A stretch of 64,000 nucleotides of DNA from Gonapodya sp. JEL0774 (lineage: Eukaryota > Monoblepharomycota > Monoblepharidomycetes > Monoblepharidales > Gonapodyaceae), in contig JADIIX010000043.1 of assembly GCA_027604505.1 (NCBI GenBank), forward strand, positions 76,775-140,774. Direction: 5' to 3'. A model generated the notes under the pieces. The model did no database searches, was not told the origin of the DNA, and saw nothing but the letters and a program-made list of their open reading frames with translations. This document shows positions 1 through 11,289 of the stretch, one piece after another (within the stretch, counting starts at the first letter, position 1; each line of letters opens with the position of its first letter). Position numbers and translations under genes: made by a program.

Positions 1-902
1 TAGTCATCCTCGTGACCCGCAAACCCGCCACACTCGCCCTCGTCCACCCATCGGGTCAGGTCTCGGTTGCGGCCAAGGGGCTCGAGTAGGTTGAAACGGG
101 GGGAATAGTCGCACCGGCTCCGGAGTACCATCGAGTCGCGGTCGCCCGTCGACCGTCGCTCGTCCCTCCCCTCTTCCTCGTCGTCTTTGAATCGGTCTCA
201 CCACCTTCCTTCGCACTCCCCCCACCCCCCCAGCTTCCCCAACGGTCCAGCCCTCCACACGGCCTCCCGCCTTCTCATCGTGGCCGAAACGCTGGGCCGC
301 CGGTTGGCGTGTTTCGACGTGGACCCGGTGACGGGAGCCCTGGGGGACAAGAAGACGTGGGCGGTGTGTGCACATCCGCCGGATGGGATATGTTTGGATG
401 AGGGAGGGGGGGGTGAGTGTGTGTGGTGGGGGGGAAGGGGAATGTGGTCGCCGTGGGAGAGGCAGCACCTCCATTGTGGAGTGGGACTGGAGAGCACTGC
501 ACTGGAAGGAGTGGTCGATATGCTCACGGTCATGGGGATCGTTCACCTCGTCGCATCATCGCATCTCGTGCTTCCCGCCCCCTCTCACCGCCACACACAC
601 CCCTGCACCCCTCTCCCCATGTGTGTCTCCCCACACAAGTCTACACGTCCAACCCTACCGGAACCACCCTGCACCGCTACACCCGACAGCCCCAGTCCAC
701 TTCCACCTCCCGCTCACCCGCCCCACCCACCCATATCGTGCACACCACACAGCCCTCGTTCGCGTGTGCCCTCGGGGGGCCAGATAGGAAGACACTCTAC
801 GTCATCACGGCGCCGGACGGGGACCCCAAGAAGAGGACTGCGAGTAGGCAGGGCAGGATCGAGGCGGTCACGGTGGACTTTGCGGGGATGGGGTTGCCGT
901 GA
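1..902 (+). CDS. SMP-30/gluconolactonase-like sugar lactone lactonase, 5' end off window
   Basis: C-terminal half of an SMP-30/gluconolaconase/LRE-like beta-propeller. Such enzymes open sugar lactones (gluconolactone, luciferase-regenerating type substrates) using a divalent metal. Three exons are visible: up to 85, 234-412 and 640-902, joined by introns 86-233 and 413-639. Splicing restores the family motif GLDFPNGPAL, then AETLGRRLACFDVDP and PDGICLDEGG. The last exon carries FACALGGPDRKTLYV and ends GRIEAVTVDFAGMGLP, the usual end of this family. The second intron uses an AAG acceptor. The first part of the propeller lies left of position 1, so the start and full length cannot be given. 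The gene runs tail-to-tail toward the dehalogenase at 1210. Family assignment is confident; the natural substrate is unknown. Confidence 0.85.
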
Positions 903-1209
903 GCGGGTGACACGGGGAGGGAGTGGGTGGGTGGTGGGTGGTGGGTGATGGAGGAATGGTGGTGCGGAGGGATAGGGGCTCGCGGCAGTGTGACGGTGTG
1001 TATGGTGGTCTGCATAAAGGGATACACTCATAATATGCGAGAACGCTACACTAGGAAAAATGAGCTACAACATGTGATTCCAAAACGGAAATGGAACAAC
1101 GAAAAAACGAAATTGAAACAGCAAAACCCAGCAAACCACCCTTCATGAACAAAGTCGGCACTCGTTCACCTCTTCCACGAACTTCCTCCGCCACCAGCTC
1201 CGGCTTCGG
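903..1209. other. tail-to-tail intergenic spacer
   Basis: Between the stop codons of two convergent genes. It holds a G-rich stretch just after the lactonase stop (about 905-960) and an A-rich stretch around 1055-1135. No coding or RNA signal seen. Confidence 0.6.
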
Positions 1210-2719
1210 TCACACCTTGGCCAACCCCACCTGCACGCCTCTTTCCCACAGCTCGAACGTGTCCAGAGCCCTCGCCGCAACTTCTTCGCCCCACTCCTGC
1301 ACGAAATGTCCTGCCTCTGGGTGCCGCATTATCGCCACGCGTGGGTTTTTGGAGAATACGGTGCTGTAGAGACGGTCCATGACCGGGGGACCGAGCACGG
1401 GGTCTGCCGGAACGCGAAACCAGTGAGACTTGGAGTGTCCAAACGGTTGACGGGGGAAACAATCAGAGGGGTACCTTTCATTCCAATGCAGATAAATACA
1501 GGCATGGTCGTTTTTGACAAGAAGGCTCGAGCAGCTTTTCCGTGATCTGAGTTCAACAAGGCACTCAGTTTCATTGAGCATCATCCGAGACTCATGGTCC
1601 CACAAAAAGTCGCGAGGATTCACGAACCAACTCCCTCCATATCTGGCCTGATAGGTACCAAATTCGGGAAGGCCCTCACACCGGCCTTGTACGAGGCATC
1701 GGGGTACGGTAGGTCGTATCTGGTCGTGAGCAGTTTCGTGTCGTCGCTCATTCAGATTCCCACCATCCGATCACGCAACTCACGCTCTTAACTCTTTGGG
1801 AGACAAATGGCTCGCACCTCTGCCGATGAGTTTTCCAATCGCCATGTCCGGCTGCGAGTTCGAAAAGCGGAGCCAGTCCATGAAACCCTTGCCCGCGGGT
1901 GATCCATCGGGGATATCCGTGTTCATGATGAGGAGGCGGGAAAACCGAGTTGGGAATACGTGGGGGAGAGAGAGGCCAAGGATACCACCCCAGTCCTGGT
2001 TGTGGAAAGTTGTCAAGCAAATTGGCTTGTCATGTTGAAATTCTGCCTAATCTGTGATGCCATTTTGAGATGCATCCTACCCACCTGGCAGACAAGTGTG
2101 ATGTTCTGGAGATCCAGACGCTCCACGAGATTCATAAGTGAACTCCCTGAGGTATTTTGTTGTTGTTTCGTATCAGTGAGACCGTTCAAATATCTCACCA
2201 CTCACGATGAAATTCGAACGTGTAGTTTGCTTGATCTATTGGCTAGAATAGCACAAATGTCTTCACTCCTTGTCACCTTGGAACAAGTCGATCAGTCGGA
2301 CTCTCACCTTATCACTCCGCCCAAACCCAAACAAGTCTGGAGCAATCACCCTGCGTCTTATAGTATTACGATCTGAAGACATTGTGGACCGTCCGCGTGA
2401 ATTGAGGAGAACGGGGATCATTTTGCGATACAAATACGACCTGTACATTGTTGCATGCATCATGAAGCAAACCTTGTTGATTGCGATTTCGGCGACAATC
2501 ACATACATACCACGTCGGCTGCCCATGTATGCAGAGAAATATCTCATCTGCGGAATCGGGCGTTTTCTCTGGGTTCAACTGGTTTCCTTGAGCTGGCGGA
2601 GAGACCTCATCGATGTATGCCATTCTTAGACCCCGAAACTCGATGTATTTCGGTACAAAGCTAAAGCCCGGGAGATCAGAAGCTTGGAAGCGTTCATCGG
2701 GAGTGCGTCGAAACTTCAT
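1210..2719 (-). CDS. haloalkane dehalogenase (HLD-I, DhlA-like alpha/beta hydrolase)
   Basis: Eight exons: 2719-2511, 2440-2308, 2242-2206, 2146-2085, 1995-1784, 1719-1624, 1563-1475, 1403-1210. Splicing keeps one frame and gives 343 residues. The protein matches haloalkane dehalogenases, which cleave carbon-halogen bonds hydrolytically. All residues of the DhlA-type pentad are visible: nucleophile Asp with the adjacent halide-binding Trp in CQDWGG, cap-domain Trp in FMDWLRF, acid Asp in GMKDPVLGPP, and His in AGHFVQEWGEE. The oxyanion strand reads HGQPTWSYLYRKM. An in-frame insertion of about 13 residues sits just before RVIAPDLFGFGRSDK; it could be a small extra intron with an atypical donor. 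No signal peptide is visible, so it is probably cytosolic. Other alpha/beta hydrolases (epoxide hydrolase) share the fold but not the KDPVLGPP acid motif. The physiological substrate is unknown. Confidence 0.88.
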
Positions 2720-2915
2720 GGTTATTTCGAGAGTCGGCGAGAGATAAGCCGAGCTATTGCTACATATGTGTTTTTATCAGAGGAAACTAATAATCTAGTC
2801 TTAACAAGCATTGCTTTCATTAATGGAACGACATTAATAATAACGTGTTTTGATGCCCAGCCACCATTATTGACTTGTCCGTGATCGACTATTGACTCCA
2901 TGATAGCGCCTGCTG

Positions 2916-5900
2916 TCAGACAGATGCTGAGACGTCTATCGACCGCCTAAGAGAATCACCGACTGTTGTTTCATCAAACCAAGATATTCGTGGATCACAA
3001 GATGAGCTAGACTCAGGACACACTGTGCTCATCGGACTCAGTTCCAATGGCTGCTCCGGCACGTCTGCGGGTAGTTCAATAGGCCGGGCGATTCGCGGAG
3101 GCTTCGAGCTTTCCAAGGACCTCAGAGATCCGTCAATTGAAGGACGCATCAAACTCCTTGGGAGGGAATCTCCCGAGTTCGGAGAGGAGGGAGAAGTGGG
3201 GGAAACTGGCGAAATTGGCGAATACAAACTCATGCTGAGCCGGGTAATATCTTCAGGCGGCACCTTGGGTCCATCGTCCGCTGGAACCAGATTGGAAGGA
3301 TCCCAAGAATGAGAGCGAAGATCCCACAAATGAGCACGGCTACCAAACGTGGAGATTCCTCGAACAGGATTAGGAAGAGAGTCTGTTGAGTTGCGTTGTG
3401 GACTTTGACCGGAGGACTCGACGTGCAGGATCCATCCATGTTTGTGAGCCGCGGCTTGAAGCATATCGTACAAGCATTCTAGCTCACGGGAGAAGCAAGT
3501 ATCAGAAATTGCGATACTACTGAGTCGATGAATTCGTGAGAAACTAACCCCTGTTCTCACTAGAGTGAAGCTGGATGGCATTTTTAAGTGATGCAATCCA
3601 GCCTTCCATTTCAGATGCCGATCGCGCTGCAAAAACTACTGATTGCGTGTTGGTGTGGAAGAATGAGACTCTAAACACTGTACGCAAATGCAATCAATCA
3701 AATGAAATCAGCCAATTGCGGTGGATATCCCAAATACAACGGCAACCCACTGAATCGCGAACCGGTGTCGTTGAATCCTAAACCTAGCCCAGTGGATAGT
3801 TCAACCTTCTCTACATTCGTAACACGCACGATTCCCTTGTCCAAAACTCGAAGCTTGTGCAACATCATTGAACCCTTTCCATTCGATGTCGATAATCCAG
3901 AAAAGCTCGCACGAATGTTCCTTGTGACAGGCTCCGTAAATATCAATGTGTCCGTCAATAGTATACAATGGACTGTTTGGTCTGGTGCAAAACACGTCAT
4001 TTCAGAGTTTTTGGTCGAATGGCGACCTCGAAGGCTGGAGGCCCGAATGTTCGACACTGCAAGAAACGATTGTGTTGCTGCCGATTGCGGTAGATCAGAC
4101 ATCGGCCCATAGACCGTAACATTTCCTCGGCGCATAAGATGTGTTCTCGGAGTTGCAAGATGCAGCTGCGCAGATTCAAAGTATTATAGTGGTGGCGTAG
4201 TTTCCTCTTGGAAATCTGACTTACGTTGTCTTCAACCAGAAGACCGTTTAATGTTTTCAACTGCTCTTGATTTTCGAGCCACTTGACATTGTTGTTCACG
4301 AAGGTCACCAAATCTCGAAGCGCGTCGGCCAGCCTGAACGTGGACTCATAGTCTGGGTGTGAAGGAGGGGTGTTCTTCAAGAGATTCTAGTCATAAAACC
4401 AGTGATACCGTAAGACGCCAACATGAAGCTGTGAATTAATAGGCCGCACCTGAGCTAGTAGCGGGTACTTGGTCACTACATCCAATTAACAGTCAGGTTC
4501 GGCATCGGAACTCTAAAACGCAGCACAAAAACTACTCACAGCGCTGAATTGGCTTCAGCAAAAATGCATCAAGATCGAGATTCTTCATGAATGAACTGGA
4601 CTTCCGCTCCTACTCGATCGCACCCTTGGTAATAATGTATTCGGGTCGAGAACACAGGTACAAACCTCGAGGAATTTCCTGAGAGATATCGATCTTTCAC
4701 TCTCTGATTTTAGTGTATCTAGGCCCTTGGCGTAGTGGAAGAAGTATTTCACGTAGACGCAGAACTGTGGAAGAACTTCCAACAAGGTGTCCGAAAACAT
4801 AACAACAACATGACCTTGTCGCGTTTTGGATTTTCGGAAGGCCTAAACAACATATTTGAGAGATGGTCAGACCTGGAGAACTCCTCAGATATAACACTGT
4901 ACCTTAATCAGGTCTTCGTGCAAACGGCGGATAGCTTCGACATTAGAGAAAATGGCTTCACACACTTCGGAAGTTACGATTTTCAGCTGCTCCATCGGCT
5001 TTCGAAATTGCTGTGGACGGATGACAGCGGTGCGAAGAAATGTAATCCGGTCAGTCTTTGCAATATAGACAACGTGTCTTAGTCACTTTCACCTGACTTA
5101 TCAGTCGCAGATCTGCCAAATAGTCCCCCTCAGTGCGTACAATCTCATGTATAACCTCTGGAATCAGACGACATGTGTGGAATCGGTTTTGCCTCAGATT
5201 ATCTCGCATTTAGTGCTTCGTCACTCACCTTGCCGTTCCTCCTCCCTGGCCGAGAGAAACAAGTTGGCAAGCTGCTCTTTTGTCAAACCCTCTCTCCACA
5301 GAGGCTGTCGCGCACCACACTACTCAGAAAAACAGAAATACTTTGAAGTACACGAAAGAGCCGGCTTACCGCAGCTACTGCCGGTGGGTCAACTTTGATC
5401 ACACTTGATCTTTCAATGCTCGTTATTGTGAGAGCGGTCCCTGCTGTCTCTTTGCTTGAAAAACTTAGCCAACTCTTTCGAAAGCTTTCTTGTGACAAGC
5501 TTCTCCGAATGGGATCTTGCATGGTGGGGCTTGAGGGGCGCTCTGTGTCACTCAGTTGATTTGATCCACCCGTGAGAGACCTCGCGAGAACTCGCAAATT
5601 ATTGATGGACGAGGAATTGGAAAAGTTCCGCACAGAAACACTATCCGCGTCATTGTTGCTTTCTGTTCTGTGGCGACCCAGCGAGCCAACTGTAGAGCCT
5701 TGCTCACTGAGCCGGGATTGCACCGATCTTGTTCTCCGAGGTCTACTGGGCCCGCTGGACATTACCGGCGGACCTGTATCAGACCAACTCTTCAAAAAAT
5801 CCAGCGGCGCGGGGATAGAGCTCCTGTGGTGAGGTGACCAGAGGCTATGGGCCTGATCTACGGAATGGCGTTTCGTGTACGCCAGTCCGCCTTCTCCAGA

Positions 5901-6833
5901 GGGTGGTAGTGAAATTGTAGAATAGCGAGAATCGAGTTGAGGAGGTGCCAATAAGCTCAAAGTATGGCTGGAAGAATTCATAGGCGAAGACGGAGAGGTA
6001 CGAGCACTCGCTCTGAAAACGGTGCCGAAGGGTCCCCGCTCGTCTTGCCCGCTACTCTGCTGTACCCTTCCCCGTTCTCGAATAGTCCCTTGGGGTTGGC
6101 GGTCATTATCTCCGAGAGTTTGAGCAGGACGTTCAAGAGCTGGACCAGGAAGTGCTGGTGGGAAATCAGCAAAGCCACGGTGAAGCAGGAGACTATTATG
6201 GGTGTGTGAGTTTGGGGAATCGGTCTCAGTGACAAGATACTGGGACCCTCGGATGGAGAAACTGCGACCATCCAATTGTGACCACACATTGGGTGGATGG
6301 ATGGAGGATGTAGATGGCGATTCCTGGTTGTCGTCGGTCTGCTGGAGGCTCCCTGGATGTGCAGCCTCAGACTTGCGCGATGGGCTCGAGTCCGTATTCC
6401 CATCCAAATGTAAACCATCCATGGAGGCAGTAGACTCTGTTGCCGCGCTGTGCATGGTACCAAAGCGTTCCGACGTCAGGCTCTGGGAAGCCCCATCCCC
6501 ACCTTCATCGCATCCGTCATCTCGTTTTGTCGACTGACTGAATGCCGACCGACGTCGTCCGTTTGCATTTTCTGTTGCACTATCTCTCCAAGACAGACTC
6601 ATGGTCGATTCTCTCCGCGGCTGCTGCGAAACGACGACTGGGTATGGTGGCGACGGCGTAAAACAAGGCTTCTCATTGGCTTCATCCCGTCCACGCGACC
6701 ACGAAACCGCTTCGTCGCCATCAATGGTAACTATTGTCCCTATAGCGACAGCGCCAGATCGGTACCTCTTCGCTGCAGGAAGGGGAGGTCGAGTGTCGGT
6801 GCCGCAATCAAAACAAGGAAAGCAATTAATCAT
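2916..6833 (-). CDS. Dbl-family Rho guanine nucleotide exchange factor (DH-PH)
   Basis: Eleven exons rebuilt in frame (6833-5370, 5304-5229, 5157-5093, 5055-4903, 4842-4666, 4609-4540, 4475-4450, 4386-4225, 4165-3751, 3677-3561, 3478-2916) give about 1,095 residues. Residues 1 to roughly 490 are Ser/Pro-rich and disordered; the N-terminus MINCFPCFDCG has clustered cysteines that could be acylated. The DH domain follows, opening with EVIHEIVRTEGDYLADL and including FSDTLLEVLPQF and the conserved LLKPIQRLTKYPLLAQ. A PH domain follows (CILLTDTLIFTEP to MEGWIASLKNAIQLH), then a Ser/Pro-rich tail of about 180 residues. DH-PH pairs load GTP on Rho/Rac/Cdc42 at the membrane to steer actin and polarity. 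The donor ending exon 9 is the least certain junction. The target GTPase cannot be told from sequence. Confidence 0.9.
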
Positions 6834-6999
6834 CGTAAGGCTCTAGCCTTCTGCAATCCGAAGACTGTGCTCTTTCTTCCGTATTTCCTGGCACGGTTAA
6901 AGGCGAAAGCTCACAGGTCACCCAAAGTGGAGGGTGGTGAGAGAGCTGCGGACGCTACCTCAGTTAATGGATTTGCCCATAATTGGAGAATTTTATTAT

Positions 7000-8847
7000 T
7001 CAACTCGCAAACTCTTCTCTGATGCTGCTCCCGTGTGCATCAAGAGCTGGAACCTCCCCGAACCATTCGGCGTCGTCCTTACTTCTGAGCGTTTCCGAAT
7101 CGTGCTCACTGTCCACAAACTCCGCACCAGGCCCAAGCATCACCACTTCCTCGTTGCCTGATTGCACACCAACTTTGATGTATCGATTCTGTGGATGAGC
7201 GGCTACGTCGTCGAGTGTTGACACCCTTCCATACGCAATCTGCGCCGTCTCAAGCTTTTCTATCAAAGCAGTTCGGGTGAGACCACGGAAGACCTCGTGA
7301 ATGATGGAATCCAGTTCTTTCCGATTTTTCACTCGAGAAGTGTTGGGGTTAAACCGAGGGTCAGTGGTCAACTCGGATCGATTGAGAACCTGGCCGGTTT
7401 GAACAATGCGGTCGTTGCTATATATCTCCATTCCAAACCCGCTTGATTCTCACCTTTGTCGCAAGATTTGCCCATTCACGCTCATTTTGAATTGAAATGA
7501 GTACCTCAAGGCCATCTCCAGTCGGGTATGCTCCGTAAGGTGCAAGACCAGGATGGTGAACTGCAGCGAAAATTCTCGTAAAGAATTGCCAATGCTGCAT
7601 GCAAACGTTCATTCGTGTAACCACTCACTGCCACTTGGCTTTGATGCAAAGCCCCCTTCAGTGTACATCAGGAGCTGTGGATTCGTCCATTCGCTCAATG
7701 AATGATACAATGACGCTTCAACACCACGACCTTTGCCAGTACGCTCCCGGTGATAAAGCGCCTGCAGGATACCCGCATAGGCTGTAAGACCCTAAATAAC
7801 AGTGTGAAAAGCAAAGATACTGAGATTGCGGTCGACTTCAAGAAGTTCCAGAAATGACGCACACAACCAATATCGCAGAGGGAGATTCCAACTCTAGTTC
7901 CGCTAAGACTGATGACACCTGATTCTCCTTGCACCAGCATATCGTACGCTTTCATATTTTTCAGAGGGCCCCGCTGAACCGAACACTGTTAAACGACATG
8001 GTTATGTACCCTTGTCGAATAATCGACCAAACATACCTCGCCATATCTTATCGTACATGGAATGTACGATAGTGGAAATAAATTTCAGATGGAGAAATAC
8101 GTCCGAGAATGTTCTGGGCTCACCCGCTCATGTCCACTGTGATGAGCCTGGGATATCTCTTCCTCAGCTCTTTGCTTCCGAACCCTCTTCCATCCACCTT
8201 CATCCGAGACGTTGCCCCTGGTGCCAAGTTCTGAATAAAAATGTCAGCCTTGGAAATCATCCGATCCAAGAGGCGGAGATCTTCGGGATCTTTCAAGTCC
8301 ATCCCAATTGATTCCTTTCCCCGGTTAAGCCAAACGAAATATGAGCTGTCTCCGCGAACATGGCGATCGTAGCCACGCGCAAAGTCGCCATCGCCTTTAC
8401 GCTCCACTTTTATGACTCGAGCGCCGGCATCAGCCAATTTGGCGCCGCATCTGAAGCAGAGAAAGGTGATGAAGAAGGAGACGGGCACAAAACTGCTGGC
8501 AATACTCACAGAGGCGCAGCTACGGCTTGATCTATGCTCACTACCAGAAGGCCTCTAAGATCCTCCGCTCCCAAGAATGATTTCCGCGGCGGCACATTGT
8601 AGTTAGTGGTCCCGACTTCAACGGAAGAGGTACTTGAGAACGGTCGATATAGTGTGGATGGAAGAGATTGTTGTTGAGGGAGAGCGATTGCCAGTCTACG
8701 TGGCAGAGTTTCTGTGCAGGACAATAACTGTGGAATCCGGGTGAACAGGATGTTTCCGGCGGGTTTCAAAGGAAGAGTGGCACGTAGAGGCAGGATTGTT
8801 GACCCCGCGATGCGATGGCAAGAAAGAGCGGTGATTGATGGGGCCAT
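7000..8847 (-). CDS. mitochondrial CaiB/BaiF (class III) CoA-transferase, SUGCT-like
   Basis: Seven exons: 8847-8510, 8450-8124, 8046-8037, 7985-7863, 7791-7629, 7560-7454, 7389-7000; 485 residues. Class III CoA-transferases move CoA between carboxylic acids through an aspartyl-CoA intermediate. The Arg/Ser-rich, acid-poor N-terminus before FLGAEDLRGLLVVSIDQ looks like a mitochondrial presequence, so animal SUGCT (succinyl-CoA:glutarate/hydroxymethylglutarate CoA-transferase) is the closest role model; that is inference. Family landmarks: CGAKLADAGARVIKVE, SSYFVWLNRGKESIGMDLK, LITVDMSGYGE, HRERTGKGRGVEASL and the C-terminal TLDDVAAHPQNRYI. The third exon is only 10 bases and supplies the YGE of the conserved SGYG motif. 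The start at 8847 is chosen because the frame upstream has no family match and the presequence follows directly. Confidence 0.87.
8037..8046 (-). other. 10-base microexon of the CoA-transferase gene
   Basis: Flanked by an AG acceptor (minus strand, positions 8048-8047) and a GTATGT donor (8036-8031). Including it turns the conserved glycine of LITVDMSG into SGYGE and keeps frame; skipping it breaks frame. Confidence 0.75.
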
Positions 8848-9417
8848 CTTGAGCTGCAAATGGGTAAAGGCTTGTGTTTGCTTCCGAGGGGATTTGATCA
8901 GACTCTGCCGCGGAATTTGAGTTATAAACACGTTCACCCTCCGGTTTTCATCGCAGCTTTCGTGTATCAAATAGCCAAGACTTGTGTTATTCTTTGTTTT
9001 CAATTTTCATTGATGTGGTGATGAAGGTATTGCCAGCGGCGAACGCAAGATGATTTGTGGACGCCCGCAGTTACCATCTCCCATACATTATGTCGACTCA
9101 TAAAACACGAATAGGACGCTGGTCGCGCATACGATCGCACCTTGTGGATATTATACTTGGGCAGCGTGCACATCCACTCTCCTGTTTTGTGCCTCAGCAG
9201 CTGCACCACAGCAATAATATATTCAGCTTGCAACTCACAAAATGCCCATTCAAGTACCCGCCGAGATTTCAACAGAGGATCACCACTTAAGTCTTAAGCA
9301 CAAGTCGTGTCATCTATCATCTCCACCGCAACCACATAGCGGGTGAGGGGATTGGATTTGTTCCTCGCCCCACGTAAGATCTCACTCAGAGCTTCCAAAA
9401 CGTCTCGGTCAAAGCGC
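8848..9417. promoter_or_regulatory. divergent promoter region (CoA-transferase / F-box gene)
   Basis: A 570-bp spacer between two divergently transcribed genes, so it must hold both promoters. A TATAAA-like string lies near 8922-8928 on the plus strand, but it is far from the plus-strand start and I do not rely on it. Nothing coding is supported here. Confidence 0.4.
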
Positions 9418-11192
9418 ATGGAAGGTGTTATCCCAAGTCTTTTGTGCTTGCCGGATTGTATCCTTTCGTCAATCTTTGAATCTCTCTGCACAACTTCTGA
9501 GGAGTCCCGGGACAGCAACCCATTTCTCGCTCTCGCGTGCACATGCAAGCGCCTCAGCGTTCTATCCGGCTCACCCCTAGTAATGCGTGCGCGATTTCTG
9601 CGCAGGTGGGGCGTCCATAGTACGGTTCTTCATGTTGCTCGACGATGGGAGAAATGTTCGACACTTGGACATGCCGTACCTCTGTCTGTTGATTCGCAAT
9701 GGTGGAGCAAGTTTTTGGGTATTACAAGCAAAGAACGTGAATCCTCCTTCCCACCCAACTTATTGGGCACTTCGCCGAGATTTTCGTGCTGTGTTCCGGT
9801 ACCCAGAGCGGTAGCGCAAACTCTCCACTTCGAGCAACAAAAGAGAATCATTCGCCCGCCAACTTCATTGTTGTTGAACAACACTATGGAATCTGGACCC
9901 ATGACCGTGACGGATTTTGTGGTCAAGGTTGCACGAGAAACTTACAACGACGATGTCCCACTTGACTACTCAGATGTCTGGAGGGTCCATGAGATTGGTA
10001 CGGAACATTGATGTGGTATAACGACTGGGTCTGTTTCTTACGATGTGTTTATTTAGTTAATCAGCTGTCCAGCAACAAATTTCTGATTTTTGATTCCAAA
10101 GCTGTATTCGCGCATGATACCAGTCAGAGCAATGCCACCTCCCAACCAGATCATTTGAACACTTTCGAAAGCTTTGTTGCTGATATCAACGCTCGCATTC
10201 GAATCCTTCACACGGAGCTCCATCAACATCTCTGTCAGAGACATTTTCCACTGCCAATGTTGCATCCTGTCACACAACGCCGTCTTATTTCGGCCGTGTG
10301 GTGGCGTTTCAGTGGCGCTTGTCCACTCGTGGACGAGAGAGACAAGGAATCTGAAGGTCCCTTGCCTTGCAAATTATGCGAAGAGTTTCTTTTTCACAAC
10401 GGCGCGGACCTCAAGGTACTCAACCAGCCCATCATGGCGGTGTCCCGATCGACATCGGTACCTTGGGACGTGCGACTTTTCCACAGCTTGAGTGGGATTG
10501 TCGCAGACACACCTATTCCTGCTCCTCGCCTCCTTTCCGAGCTCCAGCCCTTCGTTTCGGAGATCTACCAAGGTCTTCCCAGCGCCCGAGATATAGGCCC
10601 TTCCCCTGACATCGAAATCACAGTTGCCAAGGCTTGCTGGGCATTCATAAAGCAACGTGCTGTCCCTTTTGCACATTGGCTGGAACATAACGGGGCGCAG
10701 CTCGATAGGACTCAACTGGCGTCACTTCTGGCACCATGGGCAGCTGTTGGAGGTGGATTGAAGGTAGATGGATCTTGGGATCTTTTGATGGCCTCAGTAG
10801 CGGTGAAATGGCTCTCGCAAGAGCTTTTGGGTCCGGTTCATGGTTCAATCGGTGTGGAGACATTGCTCGGGTTTCTCCATCCGAACTCTCTCGCCACAAC
10901 ACCAATGCGTGCAGATCACGTGCAAGCTCTTGTACCATTTCTTGAGTACGTTAATGCTCCGCTGGCGTTGAAGGCGGTGCGGAGTTCAAAGTCTACTATC
11001 AGGCCCAGTGCACGAATTGCACACCGGAGCGGGTTGTGGCGCTACATCGGCGGCAATATTCAAAACGAGATCACGGCTCTGGAAGTTCTCGAGAAAGTGG
11101 AGGAAGAGTTGAAAGTTTTGATCATCGGAGGTACCCCGCAAGTAAAAACCATGGAGCGCTCTCCGACGCTTCCTGGTGGTTGGAAGTACTGA
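9418..11192 (+). CDS. F-box protein of unknown target
   Basis: Two exons, 9418-9997 and 10057-11192, with a 59-base intron whose junction restores frame (HEIVNQLSS). The product is 571 residues. The start is the ATG giving MEGVIPSLL; the frame upstream has only non-ATG starts. Residues about 5-45 form an F-box: LPDCILSSIFESL, then NPFLALACTCKRLSVLS. F-box proteins tether substrates to Skp1-cullin-RING ubiquitin ligases. The remaining roughly 520 residues have no LRR, WD40 or Kelch repeats I recognise; they look like a folded, Trp/Leu-rich domain, so the substrate is unknown. The gene is divergent from the CoA-transferase and ends 97 bases from the Rad4 stop codon (tail-to-tail). Confidence 0.75.
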
Positions 11193-11289
11193 ATAAACCA
11201 AAAATTCAATTTCAAAACTGCGCCTTAGGCGACACTTGTCCGTCAAGCTTCTTCATATGTTACCATCTACACAAAAACACTGTTTGTAT

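Noticed and set aside
9343-9417. N-terminal extension of the F-box protein
   Set aside because: It begins with GTG, not ATG, and adds residues with no F-box similarity.
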